In this document: piece after piece, positions 19,454-28,078 of the stretch
Layout of the letters: the number at the start of each line of letters is the position of its first letter
Numbering within the stretch: the first letter of the stretch is position 1
Assembly: GCF_002284565.1 (NCBI RefSeq)
Contig: NZ_NPKI01000028.1
Coordinates: forward strand, 58,881-122,880
Direction: 5' to 3'
DNA length: 64,000 nt
From: Mesorhizobium mediterraneum
GTDB lineage: Bacteria; Pseudomonadota; Alphaproteobacteria; Rhizobiales; Rhizobiaceae
The notes under the pieces: generated by a model
Database searches by the model: none
Told to the model about the DNA's origin: nothing
The model's input: only the letters and a program-made list of their open reading frames with translations
Program-made: the position numbers and the translations under genes

Positions 19454-21406
19454 TCAGCTTGCCGGCGAGCGCACCGCTTCCGTGCTGTCCAGCGCCTGCT
19501 GCAGCCGCGTGTCGCGGTCGTAGACGTCATGGAAGTATTCGACATTGCCGGACATATCAGGCCAGGCGGTGAAATAGGCGACATAGACCGGGATCGTGCG
19601 CGCCACCTTTTCGGTCGAATGTCCGTGCTTCAGCTTCTCCGCGATATAGTCGACCGAGGTGCCAAGCACGGCAGCCGCCATGCCACGCGGATCCTGCAGA
19701 CGAACGCAGCCATGGCTGAGTGCGCGCATGTCACGCTGGAAAAACGACTTTTGCGGCGTGTCGTGCATGTAGATTGCGTGCTTGTTGGGGAACAGGATCT
19801 TCAGCTCGCCCAGCGCGTTGGCCTCGCTCGGCAGCTGGCGCACGCCATAAGGTATCTTCGCGCCATAAGCGCCCCAGTTGACCGAGGAGGAGGGAATGCG
19901 CTTGCCGCGCGCATTGACCACTTCGTAGCCGGCGCGGTCGAGATAGCCGGGATCCCGGCGTAACCGGGGCAGCATCTCGTTGACGAGGATCGACTGCGGC
20001 ACGCCCCAATAAGGATGGAAGTCGACCTGCTCGACCTGATCGTAGAAGAAGGATGTCTGATTGGTGGTCTTGCCGATGACGGCGCGGGTCTTCAGCTTCT
20101 CCTCGCCATTTTCGATGTAGCTCGCCGTGAAGGCCGGCTGGTTGATGAAGACGCGCGGACTGCCGAGATCGGATGGCAACCATCGCAACTCTTCCAGCGC
20201 GACCTTTACCTTCTGGATCTTGTCGACCTTGGACGTTCCAGCCAGCGCCGCCACGGTGCGCGGCCCGATGACGCCGTCGCCCTTCATGCCGGCCTTCTTC
20301 TGCACCGCCTTGATAACCGGCACCAGTTCCGGGTCATAGACCTCGCTGGTGGCGAGCCGGGCCAATATCTCGCCATAGGCGCCGCCCATCTCGTCGTCGA
20401 GGTTGCGCGCGATCTTCGCCAGAAGCTTCGGCAGTTCGGGGCTGGTCTCGCCTGGCTTCAGCAACAGCTTGGGATCGACGACGATCTCGTCTTCGGCGCT
20501 GGCCTGAAGCGATTCCAGTTCGACGCGCAGCGCCTGATATTCCACGTTCTGCGGATGCCGTGATTCGAGATAGGTGCGCGCTTGCTGGGTGCGTGCCAGC
20601 GTTTTCAGCACGCCTTCCATGTCGAGCGGCTTGGCCGGAAAATCATAATATCCGGTCATGCGATTGGGGTCGACGCGACCGCTTTGCGCGTCATGAACGT
20701 AGCGCAGGACTCGCGCCGACAGTGCCATCTCGAAGCGGACGAGCTCCTTCAGCCGCGCATCGGCATCGCTGGTCGATACGCTGGCCGCGGGCACTTCTAC
20801 CGTGTAGTCGGCAGGTGTGAGGCCATAGCTCGCCGCCTCGCCAAGCACCCGCACCGCGTCCTGCGCGCGGCTGTTAGCGCTGGCTCCCGTTACCCAGATA
20901 AAATCAGGATTGGCCGAGTAATAGGCAACAAGCGCCTTGGCGATGTCTTTTTCAGCATAGAGTTCGTAGTCACCAAGGCCGGCGATCGCTTCGCGGAAGG
21001 CGGCGCCAGTAACTGAAGATGGAGTGGCGGAAGACGGCTGGAAGGCGGCATCCTGTGGCATTGCCGGCCCCGGCGTTACCGCCAGCGTCGAGAAGTCGAC
21101 GCGCACCAGTGGATCGCTTTTGTAGGTGTAATAGGACGGGCTGCTGATTTGGACGGCACCGCCCCCTCCGCCGCTGCGCTTGTTGCCTGCGCTTCGGGAA
21201 ACGGCCGGCGCCGTTGCGTTTGGCTTAAATCGTGACTTCTGCCTCGACGGCGGCGGGGGAAAATCACCTTGCGGTGTGTGCCGGATGCCGCCGCCGAAAA
21301 GCCTCTCGAAAAGCCCCTGGGCGTCTGCCTGCGGCATGCCGAAGGCAAGCATTGCCGCGATCGCCGCAAGCGGCATCACGGTTGCTTTGTTTCCGAGAAA
21401 TTTCAT
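19454..21406 (-). CDS. L,D-transpeptidase, YcbB/LdtD-like
   Basis: A 650-residue exported enzyme making 3-3 crosslinks in peptidoglycan or anchoring proteins to it. In order: signal peptide (1-29, ending ADA/Q), a long scaffold region, a peptidoglycan-binding module (KAVQKKAGMKGDGVIGPRT) near residue 365, then the YkuD catalytic domain with HDTPQKSFFQRDMR and the nucleophilic Cys in LSHGCVRLQD near residue 570. Layout and length match YcbB-type enzymes, which in Hyphomicrobiales help build polar growth zones. It is monocistronic. Confidence 0.9.
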   Translation of the reverse strand: MKFLGNKATVMPLAAIAAMLAFGMPQADAQGLFERLFGGGIRHTPQGDFPPPPSRQKSRFKPNATAPAVSRSAGNKRSGGGGGAVQISSPSYYTYKSDPLVRVDFSTLAVTPGPAMPQDAAFQPSSATPSSVTGAAFREAIAGLGDYELYAEKDIAKALVAYYSANPDFIWVTGASANSRAQDAVRVLGEAASYGLTPADYTVEVPAASVSTSDADARLKELVRFEMALSARVLRYVHDAQSGRVDPNRMTGYYDFPAKPLDMEGVLKTLARTQQARTYLESRHPQNVEYQALRVELESLQASAEDEIVVDPKLLLKPGETSPELPKLLAKIARNLDDEMGGAYGEILARLATSEVYDPELVPVIKAVQKKAGMKGDGVIGPRTVAALAGTSKVDKIQKVKVALEELRWLPSDLGSPRVFINQPAFTASYIENGEEKLKTRAVIGKTTNQTSFFYDQVEQVDFHPYWGVPQSILVNEMLPRLRRDPGYLDRAGYEVVNARGKRIPSSSVNWGAYGAKIPYGVRQLPSEANALGELKILFPNKHAIYMHDTPQKSFFQRDMRALSHGCVRLQDPRGMAAAVLGTSVDYIAEKLKHGHSTEKVARTIPVYVAYFTAWPDMSGNVEYFHDVYDRDTRLQQALDSTEAVRSPAS

Positions 21407-21618
21407 GGATCACCCGCTCCGGCTGCAACCGGTTCCCGTTCCGCACGCTTGACGGTCTTGCCCACCGTATGACGGGTGTAAGACGCGACTATACCGATTC
21501 ATACCGATTTCGTTAAGCTTCCATAAATTTTGGGAAGGTCTGTTGCAGAACAGTTTCACGACACCGGGGCAACCGGAGCGGATTGAGTCCCGCTCCGGTT
21601 TGGGAACTAGCGCACGGG

Positions 21619-22364
21619 TCAGGCGTTGGCGCCGCCGTCGATGGTCAATGCGGCGCCTGTCACGAAGCGCCCTTCGGGACCGGCCAGCCAGGCGACCATG
21701 CCGGCGATCTCTTCAGCCTTGCCGAAGCGAGGCGTCGCCATCTTCTGCCGCTGGTGCTCGGCGTGCGGGCCACTGGCCGGGTTCATATCGGTATCGGTCG
21801 AGCCCGGATGAACGACGTTGGCGGTGATCCCGCGTGAACCGAGGTCGCGCGCCAATGCCTTGGTCAAGCCGACCAATGCCGCCTTGCTGGCCGAGTAGGC
21901 GCTGAGGCTGGTGTCGGTGACACGCTCGGCCAGATTGCTGCCGATGGAGATGATCCTGCCGCCCTCGCCCATATGCACTGCCGCCGCCTTAGAGGCCACG
22001 AACGGGGCTCTGACATTGACCTCCATGGTTTCATCGAAGTCGGCGAGCGATAATGCATCGATCGGCGCGGCGCGCCAGATGCCGGCGCTGTTGACGAGGA
22101 TGTAAGCCGCCCGAAGGCCTTCACTGTCTCACCGACCGCCGCTCGGATTGCGGCAGCGTCGCGATTGTCGGCCTTCAGGGCAACGGCGCGACCGCCGGCC
22201 GCCTCGATTTCTCCCACGACCGCACGGGCCTGCTCCTCGCCATTCACGTAAGTAAGCGCGACGCTGGCGCCGTCGGCCGCGAGCCTTCGCGCAATCGCCG
22301 CGCCGATGCCGCGGCTGCCGCCGGTGACGAGCGCGGCCTTGCCATTCAAGCCGATGGGAGACAT
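21619..22364 (-). pseudogene. SDR family oxidoreductase, single-base frameshift
   Basis: Two overlapping frames make one classical short-chain dehydrogenase. The N-terminal part (MSPIGLNGKAALVTGGSRGIG) has the cofactor motif TGGSRGIG; the C-terminal part has the active-site SAYSASKAALVGL (YxxxK). They join at about 22103, where restoring one base gives GRLDILVNSAG, the expected NSAG motif. The lesion is a one-base deletion, either real or a sequencing error. The gene is divergent from a TetR regulator and shares with it an operator-like inverted repeat. Confidence 0.85.
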
Positions 22365-22390
22365 TCGTTTACTCCTTTTCTGTAATGATC

Positions 22391-22443
22391 GATACATAAA
22401 TGTCTGCCAGCCTTGCCCGGATGCGTCAACAGATTTATGTATC
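22391..22443. promoter_or_regulatory. Inverted repeat, probable TetR operator
   Basis: gatacataaat at 22391-22401 and its exact reverse complement atttatgtatc at 22433-22443, 31 bp apart, in the 100-bp gap between the divergent SDR and TetR genes. The position suggests that the regulator binds here and controls both genes. Confidence 0.6.
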
Positions 22444-22464
22444 AATCAACACAGAAAGGATGCC

Positions 22465-23076
22465 ATGACGGAACGAGGCCGCCCCCGCACCTTCGATCGA
22501 ACCACTGCCCTCCGGCGCGCAATGGAGGTGTTTTGGGCCAAGGGCTATGAGGGCGCATCGATGAGCGACCTGACCGCGGCGATGGGCATCAACTCGCCAA
22601 GCCTCTACGCCGCCTTCGGCAGCAAGGAAGCGCTCTTTCTCGAAGCGGTCGAGCTCTACACGCAGGTCGAAGGCACCGATATCTGGTCCGCACTGGAAAA
22701 GGCGCCGACGGCGTGCCAGGCGGTCGAGCGTTTTCTGCGCCAGACGGCCAAGGCCTATTCGCAGACCGATCGTCCGCAAGGCTGCCTGATCGCGCTCGGC
22801 GCGCTGCACCAGGACTCAAGCCGCGGCGCCATCTGCGATGATCTGCGCCGCCGCCGCGCCGAGAACCGCGCAGCCTTGCTGAGACGGCTGGAACGTGGCG
22901 TCGCGGAAGGCGAATTGCCGGCAGACTTCGATTGCCGCGTGGCTGCGACGTTCTATGCGACCGTGCAGCACGGCATGTCGATCCAGGCGCGCGACGGCGC
23001 ATCGCGCGCCGCCCTTATGGCGACTGTCGCCGGTGCGATGGCAGCGTGGAAGGGGATGGCCGGCACCGACACGTGA
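22465..23076 (+). CDS. TetR family transcriptional regulator
   Basis: A 203-residue repressor-type protein. Residues 8-54 form the TetR helix-turn-helix (AMEVFWAKGYEGASMSDL then GINSPSLYAAFGSKEALF), followed by an all-helical ligand domain. The AcrR/YxaF-like region RPQGCLIALGAL is visible. ATG at 22465 follows GAAAGGATGCC. It is divergent from the SDR gene and probably regulates it. Confidence 0.9.
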   Translation: MTERGRPRTFDRTTALRRAMEVFWAKGYEGASMSDLTAAMGINSPSLYAAFGSKEALFLEAVELYTQVEGTDIWSALEKAPTACQAVERFLRQTAKAYSQTDRPQGCLIALGALHQDSSRGAICDDLRRRRAENRAALLRRLERGVAEGELPADFDCRVAATFYATVQHGMSIQARDGASRAALMATVAGAMAAWKGMAGTDT

Positions 23077-23092
23077 CAAACGCCGGCGGCAT

Positions 23093-24004
23093 TTAATGCA
23101 GCGATACCGGCTCCCGGTGTTCGGCAACGAAGTCGATCGCGCGCTCGACCACGCCCTTGTCGGCGAGAATGCGGCGATGGCCGAGCCCGTCCGCCCAGTA
23201 GAGCGTGACGTGGTCGCCGGCGCCCGCATAGAGCCTCGCATGGTCGGCGGACACTTCGCGGTCGTCCGGCGCATGGATGACCAGCGTTGGCACTGGCGTG
23301 CGGGCAAGCTGGCGGTCGCCGACGAATTCGTGCAGCGGCCGGCCGGCGATGCGTTCGACCCGGTCCGCCATGGCGGCCTGCGAGCGTGGGCCGACACTGA
23401 GCATGCGGCTGAAATCGTTGAAGATCGCCGGCAGCGAGCTCGGGGCCGCGATCAGCACCAGCCGCTCGGCCGCCAGCGGCGGAATGTTCTTGACCGAACC
23501 GACGACGGCATTGGCGGCGACGGCGCCGCCGAAGGAATGGCCGACGACCGCCACGAACGGGCCGAACCATTCGCCGGTCAGCCGTGCGGCTTCGACAGCA
23601 CTGACCAGTGTGAGTCGGCGGCCCTGCGACTGGCCGTGCCCCGGCAGGTCGAGCGAGACAACCTTGTAACCGGCGTCACGATAGCCTTCGATCAGCGTGC
23701 GCATATATTCGGTGCGCGAACGCCAGCCATGGATGACGAGCACCGTGCCGACGGCCCGCCTGCCCGGCTCTGGCCTGAATTCATGCGCCATGACGCACCC
23801 GTTTTTGGTCTTCAGCCGATGATGGCGCGCCTCGGCCATGAAGCCGGCGGCGCGGTCGACGGCGCGTCGCTCGCCGTCGCTGAGGATCTTGGCGTTCGGC
23901 GTGCGGCAGAACAGTTCGAACGCCGCGCGCCCGGTAAGGCGGGGAGCCACATGTTCGGCGGCAGCAAACACGCCCCGGATGACCTTCAATCCAAATGATG
24001 CCAT
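23093..24004 (-). CDS. Alpha/beta hydrolase
   Basis: A 303-residue alpha/beta-fold hydrolase. The oxyanion region LVIHGWRSRT, the nucleophile elbow VGHSFGGAVA (Ser near residue 165), the Asp in IHAPDDREVS and the catalytic His in ADGLGHRRIL are visible in the right order. It lacks a signal peptide. Esterase or lipase-like activity is expected, but the substrate is unknown. It is divergent from the MarR gene, whose operators lie in the short shared spacer, so MarR control is likely. Confidence 0.88.
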   Translation of the reverse strand: MASFGLKVIRGVFAAAEHVAPRLTGRAAFELFCRTPNAKILSDGERRAVDRAAGFMAEARHHRLKTKNGCVMAHEFRPEPGRRAVGTVLVIHGWRSRTEYMRTLIEGYRDAGYKVVSLDLPGHGQSQGRRLTLVSAVEAARLTGEWFGPFVAVVGHSFGGAVAANAVVGSVKNIPPLAAERLVLIAAPSSLPAIFNDFSRMLSVGPRSQAAMADRVERIAGRPLHEFVGDRQLARTPVPTLVIHAPDDREVSADHARLYAGAGDHVTLYWADGLGHRRILADKGVVERAIDFVAEHREPVSLH

Positions 24005-24023
24005 AGTGGCGATCCATCCATTC

Positions 24024-24057
24024 GTTCAAGCATGAACATAATAGTTCAAACATGAAC
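24024..24057. promoter_or_regulatory. Two tandem palindromes, probable MarR operators
   Basis: GTTCAAGCATGAAC at 24024-24037 and GTTCAAACATGAAC at 24044-24057 are near-identical palindromes whose starts are exactly 20 bp apart, about two helical turns. The second covers the MarR start codon. The 47-bp spacer between hydrolase and marR holds no other obvious signal. Confidence 0.7.
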
Positions 24058-24504
24058 ATTAAACAAGAGCTACCCTGGGACAACCCGCGGTTTCGCAACT
24101 GGGTCGCGGTGGCGCGCGCTTGCCATGTGCTGGAGCGCACGCTGGCGGTGAAGCTCGCGCCGCTTGACCTCAAGCCGGCGCAACTCGACGTGCTGATGAA
24201 CCTTTACCGCCATCCCGGCATGTCGCAGCATGATCTCGCCCGCCGGCTGCTGGTCGGCCGTTCCAACATCACCATGCTTTTGCCGCAACTCGAGACACGC
24301 GGCCTGCTGCGCCGCGAAGGTGACCAGAAGGACAAGCGGGTGCTGCGGCTTACCTTGACCGAAGCCGGCACGGAACTTCTGATGCAGGCGCTGAAGGTCC
24401 ATATGGCGCTGATCGAGAAAGCGATGAGCCAGTCGACGCCGGAGCAATGCGATATGATCGGCGAGCAGATGCGCAAGATTGCCGACGTTCTCAAGGAAGC
24501 GTGA
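24052..24504 (+). CDS. MarR family transcriptional regulator
   Basis: A 150-residue winged-helix regulator with the MarR core: dimer helices at both ends, recognition region MSQHDLARRLLVGRSNITML near residues 60-79 and the wing with the conserved basic stretch DQKDKRVLRLTLT. No ribosome binding site precedes the ATG at 24052; a leaderless transcript is possible, since the second operator overlaps the start. It probably represses itself and the divergent hydrolase. Confidence 0.88.
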   Translation: MNIKQELPWDNPRFRNWVAVARACHVLERTLAVKLAPLDLKPAQLDVLMNLYRHPGMSQHDLARRLLVGRSNITMLLPQLETRGLLRREGDQKDKRVLRLTLTEAGTELLMQALKVHMALIEKAMSQSTPEQCDMIGEQMRKIADVLKEA

Positions 24505-24524
24505 CGGGGCCGGTAGCGATCCGC

Positions 24525-25136
24525 TCACCACATCGACTTTTTCGCGCGCTCCGGCCACTCTTTGTCGTAGGCCTCGCCGTCGATGCCTTTCCGGCTGGTG
24601 ATTTCCAGGATTGTTCCAGGTGTCGGCAGCGATTTCGGATCGACATGCCTCGCCGGGTTCCACAGTTCCGACCGGACAATGGCGCGGGCGCACTGGAAAT
24701 AAACCGAATCGACATCGATGACCGTGACTGAGCGCGCCGGCTTGCCGTCGACGCTGAACGAGGCGCAGAGCGCGGCGTCGGTGGTGATATGGGCGCGGCC
24801 GTTGACGCGCAGCGTCGTGCCGGAGCCTGGGACCAGGAACAACAGGCCGACGCGCGGATCGCGAATGATGTTTTTCAGCGAATCGGCACGGTTGTTGCCG
24901 CGCCGGTCCGGCATCATCAGGGTTTTCGGATCGTGGATGCGAACAAAGCCGGCGAGATCGCCGCGCGGTGAGCAATCCAGCCCTTCCGGCCCGCTGGTCG
25001 CGAGCGCGACAAAGGGCGAGGCTTCGATGAAGGCAGCGTATTCAGGGATCACATGGTCGAGTTCCTTGACCAGCGAGGTCTCGCCGGGCAGGCCATAAAG
25101 CGCTTCGAGCTGTTCGACCGTGGTGATGACGGGCAT
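24525..25136 (-). CDS. Pyridoxamine 5'-phosphate oxidase family protein
   Basis: A 203-residue flavin-reductase-like split-barrel protein of the FMN-binding MSMEG_1061-like group. Visible landmarks are PFVALATSGPEGLDCSPRGD near residue 42, DRRGNNRADSLKNI near 78 and VGLLFLVPGSGTTLRVNG near 96. The family binds FMN or F420; true pyridoxine biosynthesis is unlikely for this branch. It is convergent with marR. Confidence 0.82.
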   Translation of the reverse strand: MPVITTVEQLEALYGLPGETSLVKELDHVIPEYAAFIEASPFVALATSGPEGLDCSPRGDLAGFVRIHDPKTLMMPDRRGNNRADSLKNIIRDPRVGLLFLVPGSGTTLRVNGRAHITTDAALCASFSVDGKPARSVTVIDVDSVYFQCARAIVRSELWNPARHVDPKSLPTPGTILEITSRKGIDGEAYDKEWPERAKKSMW

Positions 25137-25292
25137 GTTTTCGTCTCCGAGTATCCGCCGCCGCTACTCCATATCCGTGACGTTTTGACGACACGTGCTG
25201 CACGTCTTTTCGGTTGTCTGGAAACGGGTGTCGAACCAACGATATAAGGGGCAAGTCGCGTCAACCGTACGATACTGATCACGGAGACCGAA

Positions 25293-25464
25293 ATGGATAA
25301 ACCACTCGATCGGCGACGCACCGCCATGGAACTTCTTGAAAACATGTTCGAGGTTGAAATGCGCTTCCTGCAATCAGGGCCGGCGAGCCTCGACACGCTT
25401 GCTAGCGCATTTCATGCCGAGATTGTCGTGCATGAGCCGCAGTCCTTGCCCTATCGAGGCCATA
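25293..25464 (+). pseudogene. SnoaL-like/ketosteroid isomerase-like protein, 5' fragment
   Basis: The frame starts at a good ATG (GGAG upstream) and encodes MELLENMFEVEMRFLQSG after an 11-residue leader, then HAEIVVHEPQSLPYRG. This is the N-terminal alpha+beta part of an NTF2/SnoaL-type fold. Beyond about codon 57 the sequence loses resemblance, codon use changes and the G+C drops. The matching C-terminal part lies 780 bp downstream at 26241-26357, so the gene was split by an insertion. Confidence 0.6.
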
Positions 25465-26240
25465 GCGTTGGTTTCCCGATAAACAACGCTACCAGATTAA
25501 AGCACGAGCGAGTATTGATCGGTGGCCTTGCCAATCTTTGGATTCGGCAATGCAACAGCTACTCCCAGAGGGATATTCCTTCTTGCGCTATAGCTCGTTG
25601 CACAGCCGCACGTTCCTCCAGTCGACGAGTATGAGTGGTCCAAGCTGGATAAGTATTTTGCATATCAATGGCCATACGATTTCCCCACCGATAGAATACG
25701 AGCAAATATGGATCAACGATTGAGTAGCACTCTCCTATTGCCCAAACTCGGTCCTTCATCTTGGTATCTATAAGAGCAAATGCGGAGGCCAAATGCTCCT
25801 TTCCTCTTTCAACCAACGGCGCGTACATCGTTTCATCCGGTAAGAAAAAGTCGGCGCGCCAGATCATTCGGACGGCGACCGCGTGAACCGCACTGGATAG
25901 CCAGTTAAACCATTCGATGGAACGGACGACATTTGCTGCATCCGCTCCCAGGAGTCCCGTGTCTGGGTTCGTCAGGCCCAGGTGCAACAAAATTGCCGGC
26001 GCTTCAGTGAGAGTGAAATTCTCGGCAATGAGAACAGGGATTCGCCCTTTCGGATTGAATCGACGGAATTCGTCGGTTTTGGTTTCGGGATGGCCGGGAG
26101 ACATCAACGCTAGCGAATATGGTCTTCCAATCTCCTCCATGAGGATGTGAGGCGCAAAAGAGCATGAGCCTGGCGCAGCATAAAGTGTGTAATGCATTAG
26201 TTCCTCCGAAAACCGTATCTTTCTTGTTTCACTATGCACT
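25465..26240. mobile_element. Inserted segment carrying a GST gene
   Basis: About 780 bp of visibly lower G+C DNA separates two halves of a SnoaL-like gene and contains one glutathione S-transferase gene on the opposite strand. No transposase, terminal inverted repeats or clear target duplication are seen, so the mechanism is unknown. The edges are estimates from where protein resemblance stops. Confidence 0.5.
25559..26197 (-). CDS. Glutathione S-transferase family protein
   Basis: A 212-residue GST. The thioredoxin-like N-domain starts MHYTLYAAPGSCSFAPHI (Ser/Cys region near residue 11, as in bacterial beta-type GST), includes the cis-Pro segment GRIPVLI and the gamma motif LTEAPAIL; the helical C-domain follows. 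Such enzymes conjugate or reduce electrophiles with glutathione. GGAGG sits five bases upstream of the ATG at 26197. The gene lies inside a low-G+C insert, which points to transfer. Confidence 0.88.
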   Translation of the reverse strand: MHYTLYAAPGSCSFAPHILMEEIGRPYSLALMSPGHPETKTDEFRRFNPKGRIPVLIAENFTLTEAPAILLHLGLTNPDTGLLGADAANVVRSIEWFNWLSSAVHAVAVRMIWRADFFLPDETMYAPLVERGKEHLASAFALIDTKMKDRVWAIGECYSIVDPYLLVFYRWGNRMAIDMQNTYPAWTTHTRRLEERAAVQRAIAQEGISLWE

Positions 26241-26357
26241 GGTTGCGAATGGCATTTGGCTCGACCTGAAAGAGGTTTATGCTTCAAGGATGACCGGTTG
26301 ATCGAAGGCACGCCGTTTTATCACGACACCAGCGAAATACTGGCGATCCTGCGTTGA
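26241..26357 (+). pseudogene. SnoaL-like/ketosteroid isomerase-like protein, 3' fragment
   Basis: In the frame ending at TGA 26355-26357 the sequence reads EWHLARPERGLCFKDDRLIE then GTPFYHDTSEILAILR. This resembles the C-terminal strand-helix end of SnoaL-like proteins and fits as the tail of the fragment at 25293-25464. There is no start codon or ribosome binding site of its own. Confidence 0.55.
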
Positions 26358-26380
26358 CCAGGGCGTCGTGCGGGAACCAT

Positions 26381-26734
26381 TCAACGATCGCGGCTTAGCC
26401 CCTTGTCTTCCAACTCGGCGAGATAGGCGGCCCAGCGTGCCTCCTTCTCATGGCCCAGCGTATGCAGGTAATTCCAGGTGAAGATGCCGGTATCGTGGAA
26501 GTCGTCGAAGGTGATGCGGACGGCATAGTTGCCGACCGGCTCGATCTTCAGGATCGCAACATTGCGCTTGCCGGGAACGGTCACGCGCTGTTCGGGCGAA
26601 TGGCCCTGCACTTCGGCCGATGGCGAGACAACACGCAGAAACTCCGCCGGCAATTCGAACGGCTGATGGTCAGGGAAGGTCACGGTAAGCAGCTTGCGGT
26701 CCTTCGAGACCCTCAGTTCCTTCGGCGCCGTCAT
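26381..26734 (-). CDS. DUF971 / gamma-butyrobetaine hydroxylase-like N-terminal domain protein
   Basis: A 117-residue protein consisting of one DUF971 domain (LTVTFPDHQPFELPAEFLRV; the conserved end FDDFHDTGIFTWNYL). Proteins of this type are found near iron-sulfur cluster genes and are thought to help their assembly; that is family knowledge. The start MTAPKELRVSKD at 26734 is preferred over a longer frame. It is divergent from moaA. Confidence 0.85.
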   Translation of the reverse strand: MTAPKELRVSKDRKLLTVTFPDHQPFELPAEFLRVVSPSAEVQGHSPEQRVTVPGKRNVAILKIEPVGNYAVRITFDDFHDTGIFTWNYLHTLGHEKEARWAAYLAELEDKGLSRDR

Positions 26735-26933
26735 GGTGATAGATTCCGCATCATCTGTCCTTTCCCTACGCCGCTTCACGCAACGGGAAAAGGCCGCTTC
26801 GAAACTTCCGACGCAATCTGTCGGCGGCGCGATGTTACCAAAGATCGAGACCTCTTATCTTGAATAGCAGGTTGGATCGTATCACATAGCCATATATAAC
26901 GATGCCGTTCGCAGCCACGGGAAACGCACGAGC

Positions 26934-27929
26934 ATGGACATGATCGATCCTTTTGGTCGCACGATCAGCTACCTGCGCGTGTCGGTCACCGACCGCTGCG
27001 ATTTCCGCTGCACCTATTGCATGGCCGAAGATATGGCGTTCCTTCCCAAGAAGGATCTGCTGTCGCTGGAAGAGCTCGACCGGCTGTGCACGGTTTTCAT
27101 CGAGAAGGGTGTGAGGAAACTGCGTCTTACCGGCGGCGAGCCGCTGGTGCGCAAGAACATCATGCATCTCGTCCGCCAGATTGCGCGTCATCTCGAAAGT
27201 GGTGCGCTGGAAGAACTGACGCTGACCACCAATGGCTCGCAGCTTTCCCGCTTTGCCGCTGAGCTCGCCGATTGCGGGGTCAAGCGCATCAATGTCTCGC
27301 TGGATACGCTGGACCCGGAAAAATTCCGCCAGATCACCCGCTGGGGCAATCTCGACAAGGTCATGGATGGCATCGACGCTGCGCAGGCGGCGGGGCTGAA
27401 GGTAAAGCTCAATGCGGTGGCGCTGAAGGATTTCAATGACGCCGAGCTGCCGGAAATGCTGCGCTGGGCGCACGGCCGCGGCATGGAGTTGACGGTCATC
27501 GAAACCATGCCGATGGGTGAAATCGATGCCGACCGCACCGACCAGTATCTGCCGCTGTCGCTGCTGCGCGCAGCACTGGAGCGGCAGTTCACGCTGACCG
27601 ACATTCGTTACAAGACCGGTGGTCCGGCCCGCTACGTCCACGTCGCCGAGACTGGTGGCAAGCTCGGCTTCATCACGCCGATGACGCATAATTTCTGCGA
27701 AAGCTGCAACCGCGTCCGGCTGACCTGCACCGGCACGCTCTATATGTGCCTCGGCCAGGAAGATGCCGCCGACCTGCGCGCGCCGTTGCGTGCCTCCGAA
27801 GGCAATGAACTGGTCGCCGACGCCATCGATGAAGCCATTGGCCGCAAGCCGAAGGGCCATGATTTCATCATCGACCGCCGCACCAACCGTCCATCGGTGT
27901 CGCGGCACATGAGCGTCACCGGCGGCTGA
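26934..27929 (+). CDS. moaA: GTP 3',8-cyclase MoaA (molybdenum cofactor biosynthesis)
   Basis: A 331-residue radical SAM enzyme that starts molybdopterin synthesis by cyclising GTP with MoaC. The N-terminal cluster motif CDFRCTYC near residue 22, the SAM-binding GGEPL near 67 and the C-terminal second cluster CESCNRVRLTC near 260 are all present. It ends with the Gly-Gly dipeptide (SVTGG) important in MoaA. No Moco riboswitch is apparent in the 200 bp upstream. mobA and mobB lie 1.1 kb downstream, with a transporter gene between. Confidence 0.96.
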   Translation: MDMIDPFGRTISYLRVSVTDRCDFRCTYCMAEDMAFLPKKDLLSLEELDRLCTVFIEKGVRKLRLTGGEPLVRKNIMHLVRQIARHLESGALEELTLTTNGSQLSRFAAELADCGVKRINVSLDTLDPEKFRQITRWGNLDKVMDGIDAAQAAGLKVKLNAVALKDFNDAELPEMLRWAHGRGMELTVIETMPMGEIDADRTDQYLPLSLLRAALERQFTLTDIRYKTGGPARYVHVAETGGKLGFITPMTHNFCESCNRVRLTCTGTLYMCLGQEDAADLRAPLRASEGNELVADAIDEAIGRKPKGHDFIIDRRTNRPSVSRHMSVTGG

Positions 27930-28078
27930 TCTTCTCGCTCACACCGCCGAAATAAATCCTGCCGCTCTTGCGAGGAGGATGTAACGGGCCACGGAACGGC
28001 TGTGGACTAGCCCTTTGACGTTGCTGTTTTGCAGCCGGCTGCTAGAGGCTTGATGCAGAACCACAACCGGTAACGCCC

